From NCBI GenBank assembly GCA_027943245.1, contig JANDJZ010000016.1:62001-126000 (forward strand): DNA of 64,000 nucleotides, given 5' to 3'. This DNA comes from Acanthamoeba sp. SK_2022b (taxonomy: Eukaryota > Discosea > Longamoebia > Acanthamoebidae). The notes under the pieces are model-generated. The model saw nothing but the letters and a program-made list of their open reading frames with translations, was not told the DNA's origin and did no database searches. The position numbers and the translations under genes were made by a program. Below are positions 12,001 to 23,332 of this stretch, in pieces; the first letter of the stretch is position 1; every line of letters starts with the position of its first letter.

Positions 12001-13008
12001 TCAAGTCCTCGCTCTCCAGATCGGACCAGCCTTCCTCCTCCTGCCCCTCGTCGTCGTTACCCACGTCCTTGCCCTTCCCGTCGCGGTTCTTCTCGTCCAT
12101 CTCCTTGTCGTCCCTGCCGGCCTTCGACTTGGCCTCGGGGGCGCCACCGTGGGAGTTGTCGAACAGAACGAACACCTTGAACGGCGGACATTTCTTAAAG
12201 GGCGACGAGGTCAGGGCGAGCAGGACCAGCAAGCCATGAAGAGACGACATGCGATACCTCGCAGAGCCAGGAGAAGACGGTGGAGCCTATGGGCCACGAG
12301 CGTTCCTCGTTGAGGGCCTCCTCCATCTCCTCCACGGAATCTTCACAGAGGTCGAACACTCGATGGCTGAGCAGCTTCAGCTTGACCGCCATGGAGAACA
12401 TCGTACAACCAGCACAAAATCCAAATACGCCCTGCGCACCACGCAAGAGCGGCCATCAGCCAACGAGAAGGCAGCGGCTACGGGATGGGGAGGCGTGCCT
12501 CCAGGCCGGCGGCTACGGCCAGGGCGCCAAGGATGACCTGGCCCGTGATGACAAAGCCCTCGCCGTTTCCCGCGCCATACTTGTCCTCGTTGCCCACAAA
12601 GAGGAAGAGCGTGGCGAGACCAGAGAACATTATGCCGCACAGAGCAGCGAACTGCTTGGGAGGACCGGGGACCATATCCCTCCTGAAGTAATACGAGAAC
12701 AGCTCGGCGATCGTGCCTTGAATAGAAGCTCTTCCCCCTGCAAACAGTCTGTTGGTTCGAAAGCGATTTAGATGGAGTAGATGTAGATTTTGAACGATGA
12801 ACAAGCATGTACTAGGTTTTTACCTGAGGATGAAGTCGGCACACATGCCAGCGATGGCATAGCGCATGATCTCATTGTGGCGGAAGATGATGCCTAAAAT
12901 ACTCACGGCAACCACCTGCAAAGCTGTGAAGCGAGCGTTGACCGAGTTGACGTTGGCCGGAAACCAAAAGAGCGGGCCGCTCCACATCTTAGGGCTGCGA
13001 CACAACAT
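9072..13008 (-). CDS. DUF4395 / TehA-SLAC1-type transporter / hemerythrin fusion protein
   Basis: Exons on the minus strand read, from the N-terminus: a DUF4395-type membrane region (VNSVNARFTALQVVAVSILG, and FGFCAGCTMF). An acidic linker (GNDDEGQEEEGWSD) follows, then a tellurite-resistance/C4-dicarboxylate (TDT, SLAC1/TehA) core with MGVPMGILGMAVAWY, CPIQGPFFSAVTLNILLLS, NPNWMIPVVGNLVAALVAP and SYWGYTFPLATLSVV. After that comes a hemerythrin-like four-helix bundle (MHAEHSHHEEQILYPFI, GEHELNEA, HLIEHLEYEE) with the H, HxxxE and HxxxE iron ligands in place. The C-terminus ends GVFGWTRYY before TGA (9072-9074). TDT proteins move small anions; hemerythrin binds O2 or NO through a di-iron centre. 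The start at 13008 is the first in-frame ATG and is uncertain. One intron (about 38 nt near 11500) is very short. A split into two genes near 12250 cannot be excluded. Confidence 0.75.
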
Positions 13009-13182
13009 CCCGCAAGGAGGGTTACACACAGCTGCTCCCTGCAGCACGATGTGCTGAGAGAACTGAGAACTGTGAAGCTTTCCTTAAGTTGGCGAACTAA
13101 AGACCTAATTGAGGCAAAGTTACCATCTTGAAAAGGGAGCAAAAAAAAAAAAAAAAACAAAAAGATCGCCCTGCTCAACAAA

Positions 13183-13246
13183 CTGGCCAACACCTACGAG
13201 GTCAAATCCGCAGCCAAGCTGGCCAACACCTACGAGGTCAAATCCG
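13183..13246. repeat. 28-bp sequence repeated with 36-bp period
   Basis: Positions 13183-13210 and 13219-13246 are identical (starting CTGGCCAACACC), separated by 8 bp. A 36-bp period keeps reading frame. It sits close to a run of 17 A residues. Confidence 0.8.
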
Positions 13247-13390
13247 AAAGTCTTTCTTTGAAAGCAATGAAGAGCGAGTGTGACAAAGAGGGTGTTGTTG
13301 GACCAGCTGGCAGAAACAACCATCTTCTGGATGCCACGAGTTGGCCGTTGCTTACACTGCGAGTAGGTATCTTCAAAAGGAAATTGGGCA

Positions 13391-13413
13391 ATTTGTGGCC
13401 AATAGAAACATTT
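13391..13413 (+). promoter_or_regulatory. CCAAT-containing upstream element of oxygenase A
   Basis: The 23 bases here, including TGGCCAATAGAAACATTT, are identical to 57778-57800 upstream of oxygenase C. They lie 85 bp before the start codon here and 97 bp before it there. Surrounding upstream sequence is not conserved, which suggests a retained promoter element, although it could also be leftover duplicated sequence. Confidence 0.45.
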
Positions 13414-13498
13414 AAACAAAACGACAAATCGCCCGGACGGGCCTGCTCCTTCTGGCGCTCGTAGTGTCGATACGCTATAATCACACTCACCAAGGAAC

Positions 13499-14822
13499 AT
13501 GACCACACGCGAGGGAGGCCTGGAGTCGGTGGTGTCGCTGGAGGCGCTGCTGAGGTTGGTGAAGGAGAGCCCCGGCGCGCAGGCGATGGAGAAGGTTGCC
13601 GCGCTCCTCCGCGCTCACCCGTACGCCAGCGCCGCCACGCTAGTCGCTCTCGCCGGGACGTGGTCCCTGTACGAGGCGTATGTTCGCGGGCCGGCCAGCC
13701 GCCGGCAGCGGCAGCTGGAGAAGCGCAGGGCGCGCGTCAACATCGACTCGCCCCTCGGCCTTGGTTTCAAGTCCTGCCCTGAGGTACATTTTTTTCCCAC
13801 CCATTTTTTGTAGTATTGAATAAACAAAAATATCAATGTGCAGACAGTCGAAGCAATTGAGCTGGAGGTCGAAGGCGAGATCCCGCAGTGGCTCGCGGGG
13901 AAGCTCTTCCGCTCGGGTCCCGGCACGTTCGAGGTGGACACGAAGCTGGGCTTCGCCTACCTCATCACCCACTGGTTCGATGGCCTCACGGTAGACTTCT
14001 CGCCTTCATTTAAACGGTGGTGGTGCTCCGGGCAGCGACATGTGCTTTCTTCTCACCTTCCGTGCGTGCGCGTGTGCGACCAGGTGATGCACGGGTTCGA
14101 AATCAAGGACGGCCGCGTGTTCTACGCCAACCGGAAGGCCGCGCGCGAATTGGAGAACTACATCGCTCGCCACGGCGAGTATGCTCTCATGCCCCTCAGC
14201 CTCATCACCCTGGCGCAACTGGCCGGCCGCGCATGACGCGGTTTCCCACACGTGTGGGCCTTGGGTGGGACAGGGAGTATTTCTCGTTCGGCCCCGACCC
14301 TTGCAAGACGTTCTTCAACAAGCTGTCGTCTCTCTTCTTCAGGTGGCCCCATCTTCCCCGCTGCGCTCCACCTCCCAGTCTCAACCACCCTCCTTCTCCA
14401 TGCGGCCATTCGTTGTGGCTGAACCGAATCCTGTTCTCTCCACTCGTCCACAGTTCCGACGCCAAGGACCCCGAGACCGGCAGGGACATCAACAACACGG
14501 GAGTGACCATCAAACGCATTCGAGGTCTCATTCCCATTCTATGTTGATGGCTACCATGTGCGTGGTGGAACATCAACTCGTGGTCCTGACGTGTGCTGCT
14601 GCTTTTGCTGCTGCTGCTGCACAGGAACGCTGTACAACTGCACCGACGCCAACTCGTTGGTGAGCTTCGATCCGCAGACACTGGTCACGAGCGGCAAACA
14701 GGAACGCTTTGCCAAGTTTAACCCCAGCATCAAGGGGCCCCTCTCTACGGCTCACGGCCAGTATGACGCCACGCGCGGTGAATACGTGCGCATTGTCTCG
14801 CCGCACTCGCCCACACAACACA

Positions 14823-14885
<63 letters not shown>

Positions 14886-15349
14886 CACAACACAACACGC
14901 ACGCAACCACTAGTGTCAGAGCTTGACTGATATGGCGAACACAGTTCAACCTGGTAGCTGACATTGGTGCGACTGCGGTTTACACCCTGTTCGTGGTGCC
15001 CGACGAGGGCGAGGCGCGAGTCCTGTGCAAGATCCCTGTGGCCAAGGCGTCCTATCTGCATTCCTTTGCACTCACCGAGAACTATTTCATTCTCCAGGCA
15101 GGCCACGCTACCTCATATCACTAGCAAGTTGTCCGCTTTGCGGTAATTGCTCACTTCATCGTCACGTTCTTTCTTCATCTTTTCTGCTTCAGGTGTGGCC
15201 GCTCCTGATCGACGGCCCCAAGCTTCTATGGCACAAGTCCGTTGTGGACGCCATGGAGTGGAACGGGGACGACACCTCCAAGTATGAGCAACCTGTTGCT
15301 TTTGTGTATCACCGTCACGATCAGCGATGTCCTCATTCGCATTGCTTGG

Positions 15350-15384
<35 letters not shown>

Positions 15385-16276
15385 TTTGGCTTCCTTTGTT
15401 CAGGTTCTACGTGGTGAGTAGGACCACAGGCGAGCTTCTGCACGTTTACGAGACGCCCTCGGCCTTCTGCTTCCACAACATCAACGCGTGGGAGGAGGAC
15501 GATGGTATCGCATGTCACATCACATCGATCGCGCTCCGTCAATGTAACCGACGTGGGATGTGTGTGTAGGCAACAAGATCGTGATCGATCTGGCGCTGTA
15601 CAAGGACAACGCGCCCATCAACGACGTAGTCATCGATAACATCCTGGCAGCCGACTTCCATTTCGCCCGCGCGCCTCTGGTCCGCTTCACGCTGACCAAC
15701 GTGCGGCGCGACGCACACACCGCGCGCACCATCATGAAACAGGTGGTCTACAACAACACAATCGAGCTGCCCCGTATCAACCCGAGCCGCCACATGAAGC
15801 CCTACACCTACGCCTACGGCGTGTCGGCGCGCGAGGACAAAGCCGTCACCTTCTTGGACCACCTGGTGAAGGTGAACGTGCGCACGGGCGAGCAGACGGT
15901 GTGGGGCATCGAGGGCCACTACCCGGGCGAGCCCATCTTCCTGCCGACCCCGCTGGGCGCCGAGGAGGAAGACGACGGCGTCCTGCTCAGGTGCCCACCG
16001 ATCACCGGAGCAACAGTTGCCTGTTATCTAAGCATATGACTATTGTGTGACGCTAGCATCGTGTTGAACGGGGAGACGGCGACGAGCTACCTGCTGGTGC
16101 TCAACGCAAGGGACATGAGCGAGCTGGCGAGAGCGCAGGTGCCGCACCACATCCCCTTTGGCTTCCACGGTACTCAACTCCTCGCCCACCAGTGTTAGAA
16201 GAACAGTTTGACTGAAACGTATGTGGGAGCAACAGGCAACTTCTTTGGCGAACAGGAGAACTCGGACGTTATGTGA
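13499..16276 (+). CDS. Carotenoid oxygenase A (RPE65/CCD family), membrane-anchored
   Basis: About eleven exons encode a carotenoid cleavage dioxygenase family protein. An N-terminal hydrophobic helix ([20 protein letters not shown]) precedes the catalytic part and probably anchors it in a membrane. The family signature [17 protein letters not shown] is followed by THWFDG and [17 protein letters not shown]. The four iron-binding histidines are visible in [32 protein letters not shown] and [11 protein letters not shown]. The enzyme class cleaves a double bond of carotenoids or apocarotenoids with O2; the substrate cannot be told from sequence. An intron at 14809-14945 holds a long CA tract. 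Introns as well as exons match oxygenase C closely. The stop is TGA 16274-16276. Confidence 0.88.
14825..14884. repeat. (CA)n microsatellite in oxygenase A intron
   Basis: About 30 CA units lie inside an intron of oxygenase A. A matching tract occurs at the same place in oxygenase C. Confidence 0.95.
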
Positions 16277-16431
16277 GCTTCCACTCTGCTGTCTGCGTCT
16301 CCGAGTCTTGGCCATCTACCCACCCATGATATACATTTGACTATCCATACAACCAGAACAAGGCAGAGCATTCATCTGGGGCGTGGCACATGATGAGGAC
16401 ATGATCTAATGAGGACAGTAGGCCACGCGGC

Positions 16432-19400
16432 TCAGCTATCACTGCCGAAGAAGCCCCGGATGGTGCTGGAGAAGGAGGAGGAAGAAAAGAGGGAGGCAGG
16501 CGCGCCGCCGGTGGAGGCCGGGGAAGGCCCGCGCACGCTGGTGACGAGGCTCCGTGGTTCGCACTCGAGGGACAGCTGGTAGAGCCGGTCGTCGGCCTCT
16601 CGGCTGCGATTGCTCCCGTACTCACGCTCCACTGCGGCGAGCGTGTTGTCGATGAACTCGCGCACCTTGGGCAGCGGCTCAAAGGCAAAGGGCTTTCGCT
16701 GGAAGTTGATGAGGTCGACGATGGCCACCGCGACCCGTCGCCGCTTCTCAAAGTTGATTACGACGGTCGGGGCATTCTCCTCGGCCCCACCCTCCACAGC
16801 GAACACGTTGGCGTTGCCTTCCTCGATAAAGGTCAGGTCGCTCAGGTAAATTCCTGTAACGCCCCACCATCTGTCTCATGAACAAGGCGCCACAAACACA
16901 GCACTTGCGCGCACGTGTGTGGTGCGTGGCGCGCGCGCGCGGGGTATGGTGTGTGATGTGTGATGTGCATGTGGTGCGTGATGTGCATGTGGTGCGTAGC
17001 GCGGGTTGATGCACAGACGTGAGTACCGAGGTAGGGAAGGCAGGGCGGCTCTGCGCACTTGACGGTCTCGCGGTAGGCCTTGTAGTTGGCGTTTGTGAAG
17101 GCGGCAAAATCTTCGTAGACCGTCTTGGCCTTCTGCGGGAGGCTCTCAAACGTGCGCTGTTTTTGTTAACCAGCAGACAATTGGTAAAGGTAGGGCGGAT
17201 TAGAGCGGGGCTACGACAAGCTGTTGTGAAGGCCAATAAACAGCCATAAGGGGAAGAGCAGCTTGCCTTGAGCCTGTGGATGGGCGAGGAGTAGAGCGCC
17301 GAGACGATCTCCATCATGCCGTTGAAGTTCTGCACCTTCTGGCACTCGATCGCGACGTTGATGAAGAAGTTCAGGAGCCTGGCCCTCTGTGCCAGCTCCT
17401 TCTCGCGCAGGATCCGCAGCGCGACGCAGGAGCTCATCAGATTGAACCGACGGATGAGCTCGAGCACGTTCGGAGCGTTCTCCTGCTGTCTGCTCCATCT
17501 CTGTGTGCACGGCACGAATCAGGGTCAACTCACGAGCGTGCAGAGAGCGATGTCAAGCGCCAGTGTGTGTGCGTGTGTGTACGAGGTCCAGGCACTCGGT
17601 GGGCTGAATCTTTCTGTAGAAGGCGAATTCGGAGAGGGCCATCTGTCTGGCCAGCTCGGTAGGGTGGAGGTCGGTGAAGTCCTTGAGGAGGACGGGCGGC
17701 TTGATCGGCTTGGGCACGTCGCCCACAGGCACCATCGACAGCTCCTGGCCCGTCGCCTGCAAGACACCGACGACATCATCGCCGCCATCGTCAATTGACT
17801 TGCAATCTCGCGCACGCACAACGGCCAACCCGATCTTACCTTGCGCGAGATCATGTAGAGGAGCTTGTGCGCAGGCTTGGTGAAGTGGGGATCGGTGGCC
17901 AGCTTGTCGGTCAGGAACTGGGTGAGGCGCATCTGCCGCGCGTCGAGTCCCTCAAAGTCGTACCAGTAGCTCTCCACCCATGTCTTGACCACGAACCAGA
18001 TCTTGCTCCGCACGGTGAGCCGGTACAGCTCCCAGTCCTCCTTCGAGCGTCCCTGTCGCAGCCGCGCTGGGATCGCATATCTATCGACACACGATGCACA
18101 CAGGCGCCATGCACACGCACACAGGCCAGCGGGCAGAGCGGACATCGGTGGTGTTGGTTACGGAGACGTGCGGGGGTTGTGAAGTGAGGGTGGGGGGACG
18201 GTACCGTCGTACGAGGAGGTCGATGAGCTCGTCGGGCGAAGAGAAGGAGTGAAGAGTGAGCAGGAACGATTGCACGTAGAACGGGTCGTGGCCTTGGTCG
18301 CCCGTCAGCCGTTCCACGAGCTTGGTGAGCGTCCTGCCGAGCCAAGGCAATGTTGCATGAGTGGAGTCACCGTGTCTCTAGATAGAAAAGCGTGTGCGCA
18401 GGGAGGCGCGTACCCGCCAATCAGCACGCCCTCGGCGTTAAACCTGGTGTTGGTGTCGTTGTCATCTTCTTCGAACGGGTACCAGGCGTCCTCGCTGAAA
18501 TGCGCCAGCGTGTCCACGCCACTCCATTAATCAGCTGCGAAGAAACACCTCCCCCGATAGAGCTCGCGGATAGCAGATAGCGCGTACTCTTCCTCTCCTT
18601 CCTCCTCCTCCTCTTCTTCCTCCTCCTCTGCCGTGTGACTGCCGGCCTGCTCAACGCTGTCGTATGCGCTGGTGTAGTCAGGCCACCGGCTGCAGGCGCG
18701 AACTGGAGGAGGGGCAGGGACAGGCGTACCCTTCTACTTGGGGAGTCTGCTCGGCCTCCGTGTCGGCGTCGAACAGCCAAGCGTGGTAGAGGATGAGAAG
18801 CGAGGTGAGGCGGTTCACCAGATGGATGATGTCGATGTTGGCCATTGGCTCGCCCGCCTTGAACAGAAGCGTGGGCCCGACCACCGTGGCCAGCGCCTGC
18901 GCCTCAACGCCATGGCTCATCAGTCATCAGGCCGGCCGGAGAAACGTGCCAACACGCCCTCCCGCGTACCGCGATGTTCATGCGATTGATGTGCTCGTAC
19001 TGAAGAACGAGCGCCCAATACTCGACCAAACGTCGTAGCGTAGCCCTGTTGACAGGAGGCAGCAGCTGGAGCGTGTCCTTGATGCCCCACAGGGTGGCGT
19101 CGCTCTGCAAAACAGCAGTTGCCACGCATGCGCGCACGGCCCACAATAAGCAACTCGCGGAGAAAGCGCGCCAAGTGCAATGTGCGAGAGGCGAAGGTGC
19201 TTACGGCGTCAGAGTCATCTCCCGGCTGCTGGCAGACCGACACCCACTGATCGTAGAGCGCGGCGGTGAGCAAGGGTTCGGGCAGCTCTCGCAGGAAGGC
19301 CTTGAGGAGATTGGCCACGTTGTTGATGTTCTTCTCCCCGCTAAAGTCGATTGGCTCGCCTGTCGCGTGTTTATACAGTAGCAGAATGGGTGAGTCGTGG

Positions 19401-19822
19401 GATTCCACATAGCCTCGGCGTAACGTTTTCAGATCGTCGTCAATCCACCGCAAGTCAAGGAAGGCGCGCCATACCCTTCTCGAACCTGGCGCGCAGCTGG
19501 TTCATTTGCATCGTGCTGCCGGCCTCACGGAAGATGCCCTCCGACATGGCACCTGGAATGAGCGAGCCGCAAATTTGGGGCGGTCAGCTGCTATTTCGCT
19601 ACCGCAAAGCACGCTGCGGCTGGGCGAGAGGCGGGGCCCACCGTTCTGTTTATGCAGGACCTCCAGCGCCTTCGCGACGAGGAGCGGGACCTGCAACGTC
19701 GGATGGGTCTCCTTTTGCCTCTCCATGAGCTCCTCAAGCGAGACACCATAGACTCGGCCTTTCCCTATGCATCATCCCATTTTCAGACTATTGCTCGTGT
19801 CTTGTGCGTGTGTGTGCGTGCA

Positions 19823-19881
<59 letters not shown>

Positions 19882-21255
19882 CGGTAGTGGGAGCGGTTGG
19901 CGGCACTTCGCTGGCGGTCAGAATGTTCTTGGCAGCCAAAACCGTGGCCGAGGGCCGGTAGAGCAGCCATGTGCTGAGGTAGTTCAACAGGCCCTCCTTC
20001 TCCTTGTCCTTGTTCGTGGTGGGCGTGGTCGTGGTCGTCGCCTTGGTGAGGGCGACCTTTGCGCCGTCCTCTGCCGTCACGTCCTCGTCCTGCACCATGG
20101 CGCGGCTGGTCGAGATGCGGTCGTCGGCCGACTCAGTGGTGATGGTGGGGATGCCGCCGAGCTGGCCTCCCCTCGGTGAAGAGGCCGTGTAGTCCACGCT
20201 GCCGCCCCGGTCTCTGAGCGTGTCGCCGCTGGTCATCCTCCGTGAGATGCCTCGGAGCTTGTCCTTGATGTCCTCTTGCCCCATGAGCCTGACCGGCAGC
20301 GGCATGTCGGGCAGCGGCGGTGGTGCGCCATCCTCTTCTTCGTAGTAGTCATGGCGGTGGTTGCTGTCTTGGTCGTTCTCGCCGTCCTCGTGTTCGCTCA
20401 TGTGGTGCAGCGTGCGCGATCGGCGCCAGGCGATGGTGCTCGGGCCCTCGGTCGTGAGGCGTCGCGTGAGGAGCCCATGCGGGGCGTGCACGCCGGAGCC
20501 CAACGACGAAACCGACGGCCCAAGGGTGTCGCTGCTGCGGGGCTTGGGCGGGAGCGGCGGCGGCATGCGGCGCGACGTGCTCTGCTGCCTGTTCTGCTGT
20601 TCCTCCGCCGCGGTCACCGCCACGCTCGCAGCCCTCTCGCGGCTCTCGCAGACGGGCAGCTGCTCGTCGGTCGCCGGCGCGATGTCGGCGCTTCGCTGTC
20701 GCTGCAGCCGCTGCATGACCTGCTGCGCGATCTGCTGTTGCTGCTGCATGCCGGCCGGCGCAGCCTGGCGCGGAGACGGGAGCACGGCGTGGTGTAGCTG
20801 CTGCGGGGCATGGGCGGCGGCGGAGGGGGTCATCGGAGGCAGGGAGGGCGACCGCTCCGATACAACCGAGTACGCGCCCCCACTACCTGGCCCGCTCTCC
20901 CATTCCCCATAGCCGCCTTCCTCCTACCACCCGCACACGCGGCGCACAACGCACGCACGGCTTGAGGAAAAAACGTCCCAAAGGGAAGGAGGGGGTGGGA
21001 GGTACTTGGAAGGAGGCAGTGGTGTCGGCGGGGCTCGGGCGGGAGGCAGCCGATTTGAGCGGAGTGGGTGGCGGGGGCTTGCTGGGCGGGCCTGGCGGCT
21101 GTCCGAGAGGCTTGAGCGGGGGCTGGCCCCGTATGGCGTGCTGGCGCCACCGCCTCCTGTCCTCGCCTGCGCCTGTGGTCAGGTCCCACTCGATCAACTG
21201 TTTCTAAATCTACTTCAAAGAAGGTGGTACCTCCTCCTTGTGCGTCCATGGACAT
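16432..21255 (-). CDS. RhoGAP-RasGEF dual signalling protein
   Basis: The long N-terminal part is low-complexity: polyproline motifs (PPPLPPKP, PPPLPDMPLP), a Gln run, and an acidic stretch. A RhoGAP domain follows, starting YGVSLEELMERQKETHP. It has the catalytic arginine in EGIFREAGS, and NVANLLKAFLRELPEPLL plus ALATVVGPTLLF. A poly-Glu linker leads to a RasGEF N-terminal domain (FYVQSFLLTLHSFSSPDELI) and the catalytic RasGEF domain (LARQMALSEFAFYRKI; RFNLMSSCVALRIL; FIEEGNANVF; VINFEKRRRVA). The stop reads FFGSDS then TGA (16432-16434). The protein should switch a Rho/Rac GTPase off and a Ras/Rap GTPase on, as in actin and chemotaxis signalling. The 5' exon is not resolved: 21255 is the nearest plausible ATG but its frame link to the next exon is unclear. 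A long TG tract lies in an intron. Confidence 0.82.
19826..19879. repeat. (GT)n microsatellite in RhoGAP-RasGEF intron
   Basis: About 27 GT units lie in the intron between the low-complexity N-terminal exon and the RhoGAP domain exons. Confidence 0.95.
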
Positions 21256-21438
21256 GTTTGTGGTGCTTGTGGCGCCTGACGCGCGTTGAAAGTGGTGTTG
21301 CTCCACCGGCCTATTTCATTTGTGCCTTGTTAAATTACATTAAATGAAAAGCACAACAGGAAATCGTACGAGAAAGAGCCATTTTCTTGGATGAAACACT
21401 GCAGCGCACAAGAAACGCGGCTGATGCTGGGCAAGGAA

Positions 21439-22902
21439 CTACGCTCTCTTTTGTAGTTTGATGATACAGATCTCATCGCAGCGATAGAATGGGTGGAACT
21501 CGTCCCAGTTCAGAACCTGGCATTTGTTGCATGAGACAGGCTCCAAGAAGAAACATCTTCAAGCGTGGTTACGTGGCGGGGATGGGCCTCATGTTACCTC
21601 GACGTCAAAGTACCGTGCAGCCAGCTCCTCGAACTTGGAATCTATGTCCCTGGATCGGCCTTCGTGTGCGATGAGGATGACGGTCTTGGGCGAGGATAGA
21701 ATGTCCAGCGCGTTGATGAGCAGCGGTACGGCCTCTTCGGCATAGATGATGTCCGAGCCCACGATGAGATCGAACGGCGGATTGTACTCCTCCTTGATGT
21801 CTACACGCCACACGTGTCAGCGTCCAGGCCTTCCTTTTGCTCTCTGAGGGCTCAGGGCGAGAAAGCTCGGGATGGGGCACCTTCGGCCGAAGAGCTCCAG
21901 TCCAGCTCGCCAGCGCGGATGTTGACGGGACGCACGAGTGCGTCGTCTGGCGTTACGTCATCACCTTTGCTTCCTCCGCGACTGCTTCTGCTAGTGGTCG
22001 TCGCATAACCGAAGTTTCTATCTACATTGGCCTCCATCACGTCCTGGAACCCGGGTTTTGGCACGAATGAGCAATGATAGGGCTTAGGCCGTCACGTAAC
22101 GGCGGGTGGGGTATGACGGCAGTGAAGGGCAACATACGATTTGGTCATAAAGATCGGTGAGGCAGACCTCCGCGCCCAGCCAGGCGAGCGCGAGCCCCAC
22201 CAAGCCGCACCCCGCCCCCAACTCCACTACTCGCAATCCTGCACAAGGAGCAACACCAAACATGCGGCTTGAGGTTCTGCTGGCGCGCGCACTCACACTC
22301 ACACTCACACAATGAAGACTTCATTGGAGAGCGGTGGTTGCCATTGCAGCTGCAGCACGTCCGTATGGAGACAAGGAGGGAATTACCGGTGAAGTCGAAT
22401 CGCTCGCGAATATGTTCGAAATACTTCAGCAGGACGATGCTCTGCGCAGTTCATCAATCGCTCAACAGGCTGGCGTGAGTGCTTGCTAGGAGCAGATGGA
22501 GAAAAGAAAGGACGCACCGCGTCCCAAAGGTAGCAGCCGCAGCCGCTGTCGAAGGTCTGCACGATCGCGAATCGACGGCCGGCAAAGTCTACCCACGCCA
22601 GCTGGTTGTCTTCCTCGGACAGCAGTGTCGGCCACCGACTCTCATTCTGCCTGTGAACCATTTTGTGGAAAAATAATTAATTTTTTTAATTTTTAATCAT
22701 CAAAAACCAAACCAAAAAATGATGTGATAATATTTTTTTAAAAAAACAAAACAAAAAAGAGCAAGACAAAACATAACAGGCGAACGTGCTTAGCTAGGAC
22801 GACTTCAACGTCGCCGAGGACCACTTTAGTCAGTCTGTTGCCATCGCGATACGGCAGCCACTGGGTCACGGACTTATTGCGCTTCTCTTCTGTGGCCAGC
22901 AT
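21439..22902 (-). CDS. METTL21-like protein lysine methyltransferase
   Basis: Joined minus-strand exons give a class I SAM-dependent methyltransferase of the METTL21/EEF-lysine methyltransferase group. An N-terminal part (TFDSGCGCYLWDA, then ASIVLLKYFEHI) leads into motif I, VELGAGCGLVGLALAWLG, with the acidic residue at the end of strand 2 in CLTDL. Motif post-II and IV are seen in VMEANVDRNF and FDLIVGSDIIYAEEAV, where the S-D-I-I-Y replaces the usual D/E-x-x-Y. The C-terminal exon ends in FHPFYRCDEICIIKLQKRA. Such enzymes methylate lysines on translation factors or chaperones. The start at 22902 uses a separate first exon (MLATEEKRNKSVTQW) joined phase 0. If that exon is wrong the protein starts at 22661. 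Confidence 0.75.
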
Positions 22903-23332
22903 GCTGCAAGAGTGGTTGCTCCTTTCTTTTCGAGAAGGTCACGGTGACCGTTCTTTTTCCTTTTTTTCCCTTTGTTTCCTTGTGAGATAAAGAATGAGTT
23001 CACCCTGACTTTCCCACGAGGCTGAGGTCTACAACAGGCCCTTGAGGGTTGTAGAATGGCTTGGAGGTCAGTGGTATCTTTGACATGCTGTGTGTGATGC
23101 CCAGATCAAGCATAAACAGAAGTGAGTTGTGGCCATTGAACCTGGCAAAAAGATTGTTCCAATTTTTCTGCCCACCTTTTACATGGAACAGGTTTCGATG
23201 CCTCTGATGATACAGTGTTCCCTTCACTCGTAAGTCCCATTTTGCAAGAGCAAAGAGGTTCCCCACCAATGGCTGTCAGAAACAACCCGATTGCATGTTC
23301 CCTTCCAGCAGAGAGGATCTTTCATGGAAGCT
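22903..23332. other. AT-richer intergenic region with unassigned open frame
   Basis: This gap has lower GC than its neighbours and T-rich tracts near 22957-22980. An open frame on the minus strand (about 23000-23269) has no ATG until its second half (MLDLGITHSM) and no recognised similarity. It may be a relic exon or chance; no gene is called. Confidence 0.4.

Larger units (their letters stand above)
13009..13498. other. Divergent upstream region with poly(A) run and short tandem repeat
   Basis: This region separates the start of the minus-strand transporter from the plus-strand carotenoid oxygenase A. It holds a 17-A run (13141-13157), a 28-bp sequence repeated with a 36-bp period (13183-13246), and a CCAAT-containing element (13391-13413) shared with oxygenase C. 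No supported gene is seen, although a frame reading LANTYEVKSAAK twice crosses the repeat. Confidence 0.5.

Noticed and set aside
12420..12500. GC-AG intron in the DUF4395 part
   Set aside because: A canonical GT donor a few codons further (CCC|GTAGCC) keeps the same frame, so the unusual border is not needed.
20276..20797. Frames opposite the RhoGAP-RasGEF N-terminal exon
   Set aside because: Arginine- and valine-rich shadows of the low-complexity coding exon on the other strand.
23000..23269. 89-residue minus-strand frame as a gene
   Set aside because: No ATG in the first half, a stop just upstream, and no similarity; kept only as a note on the intergenic region.
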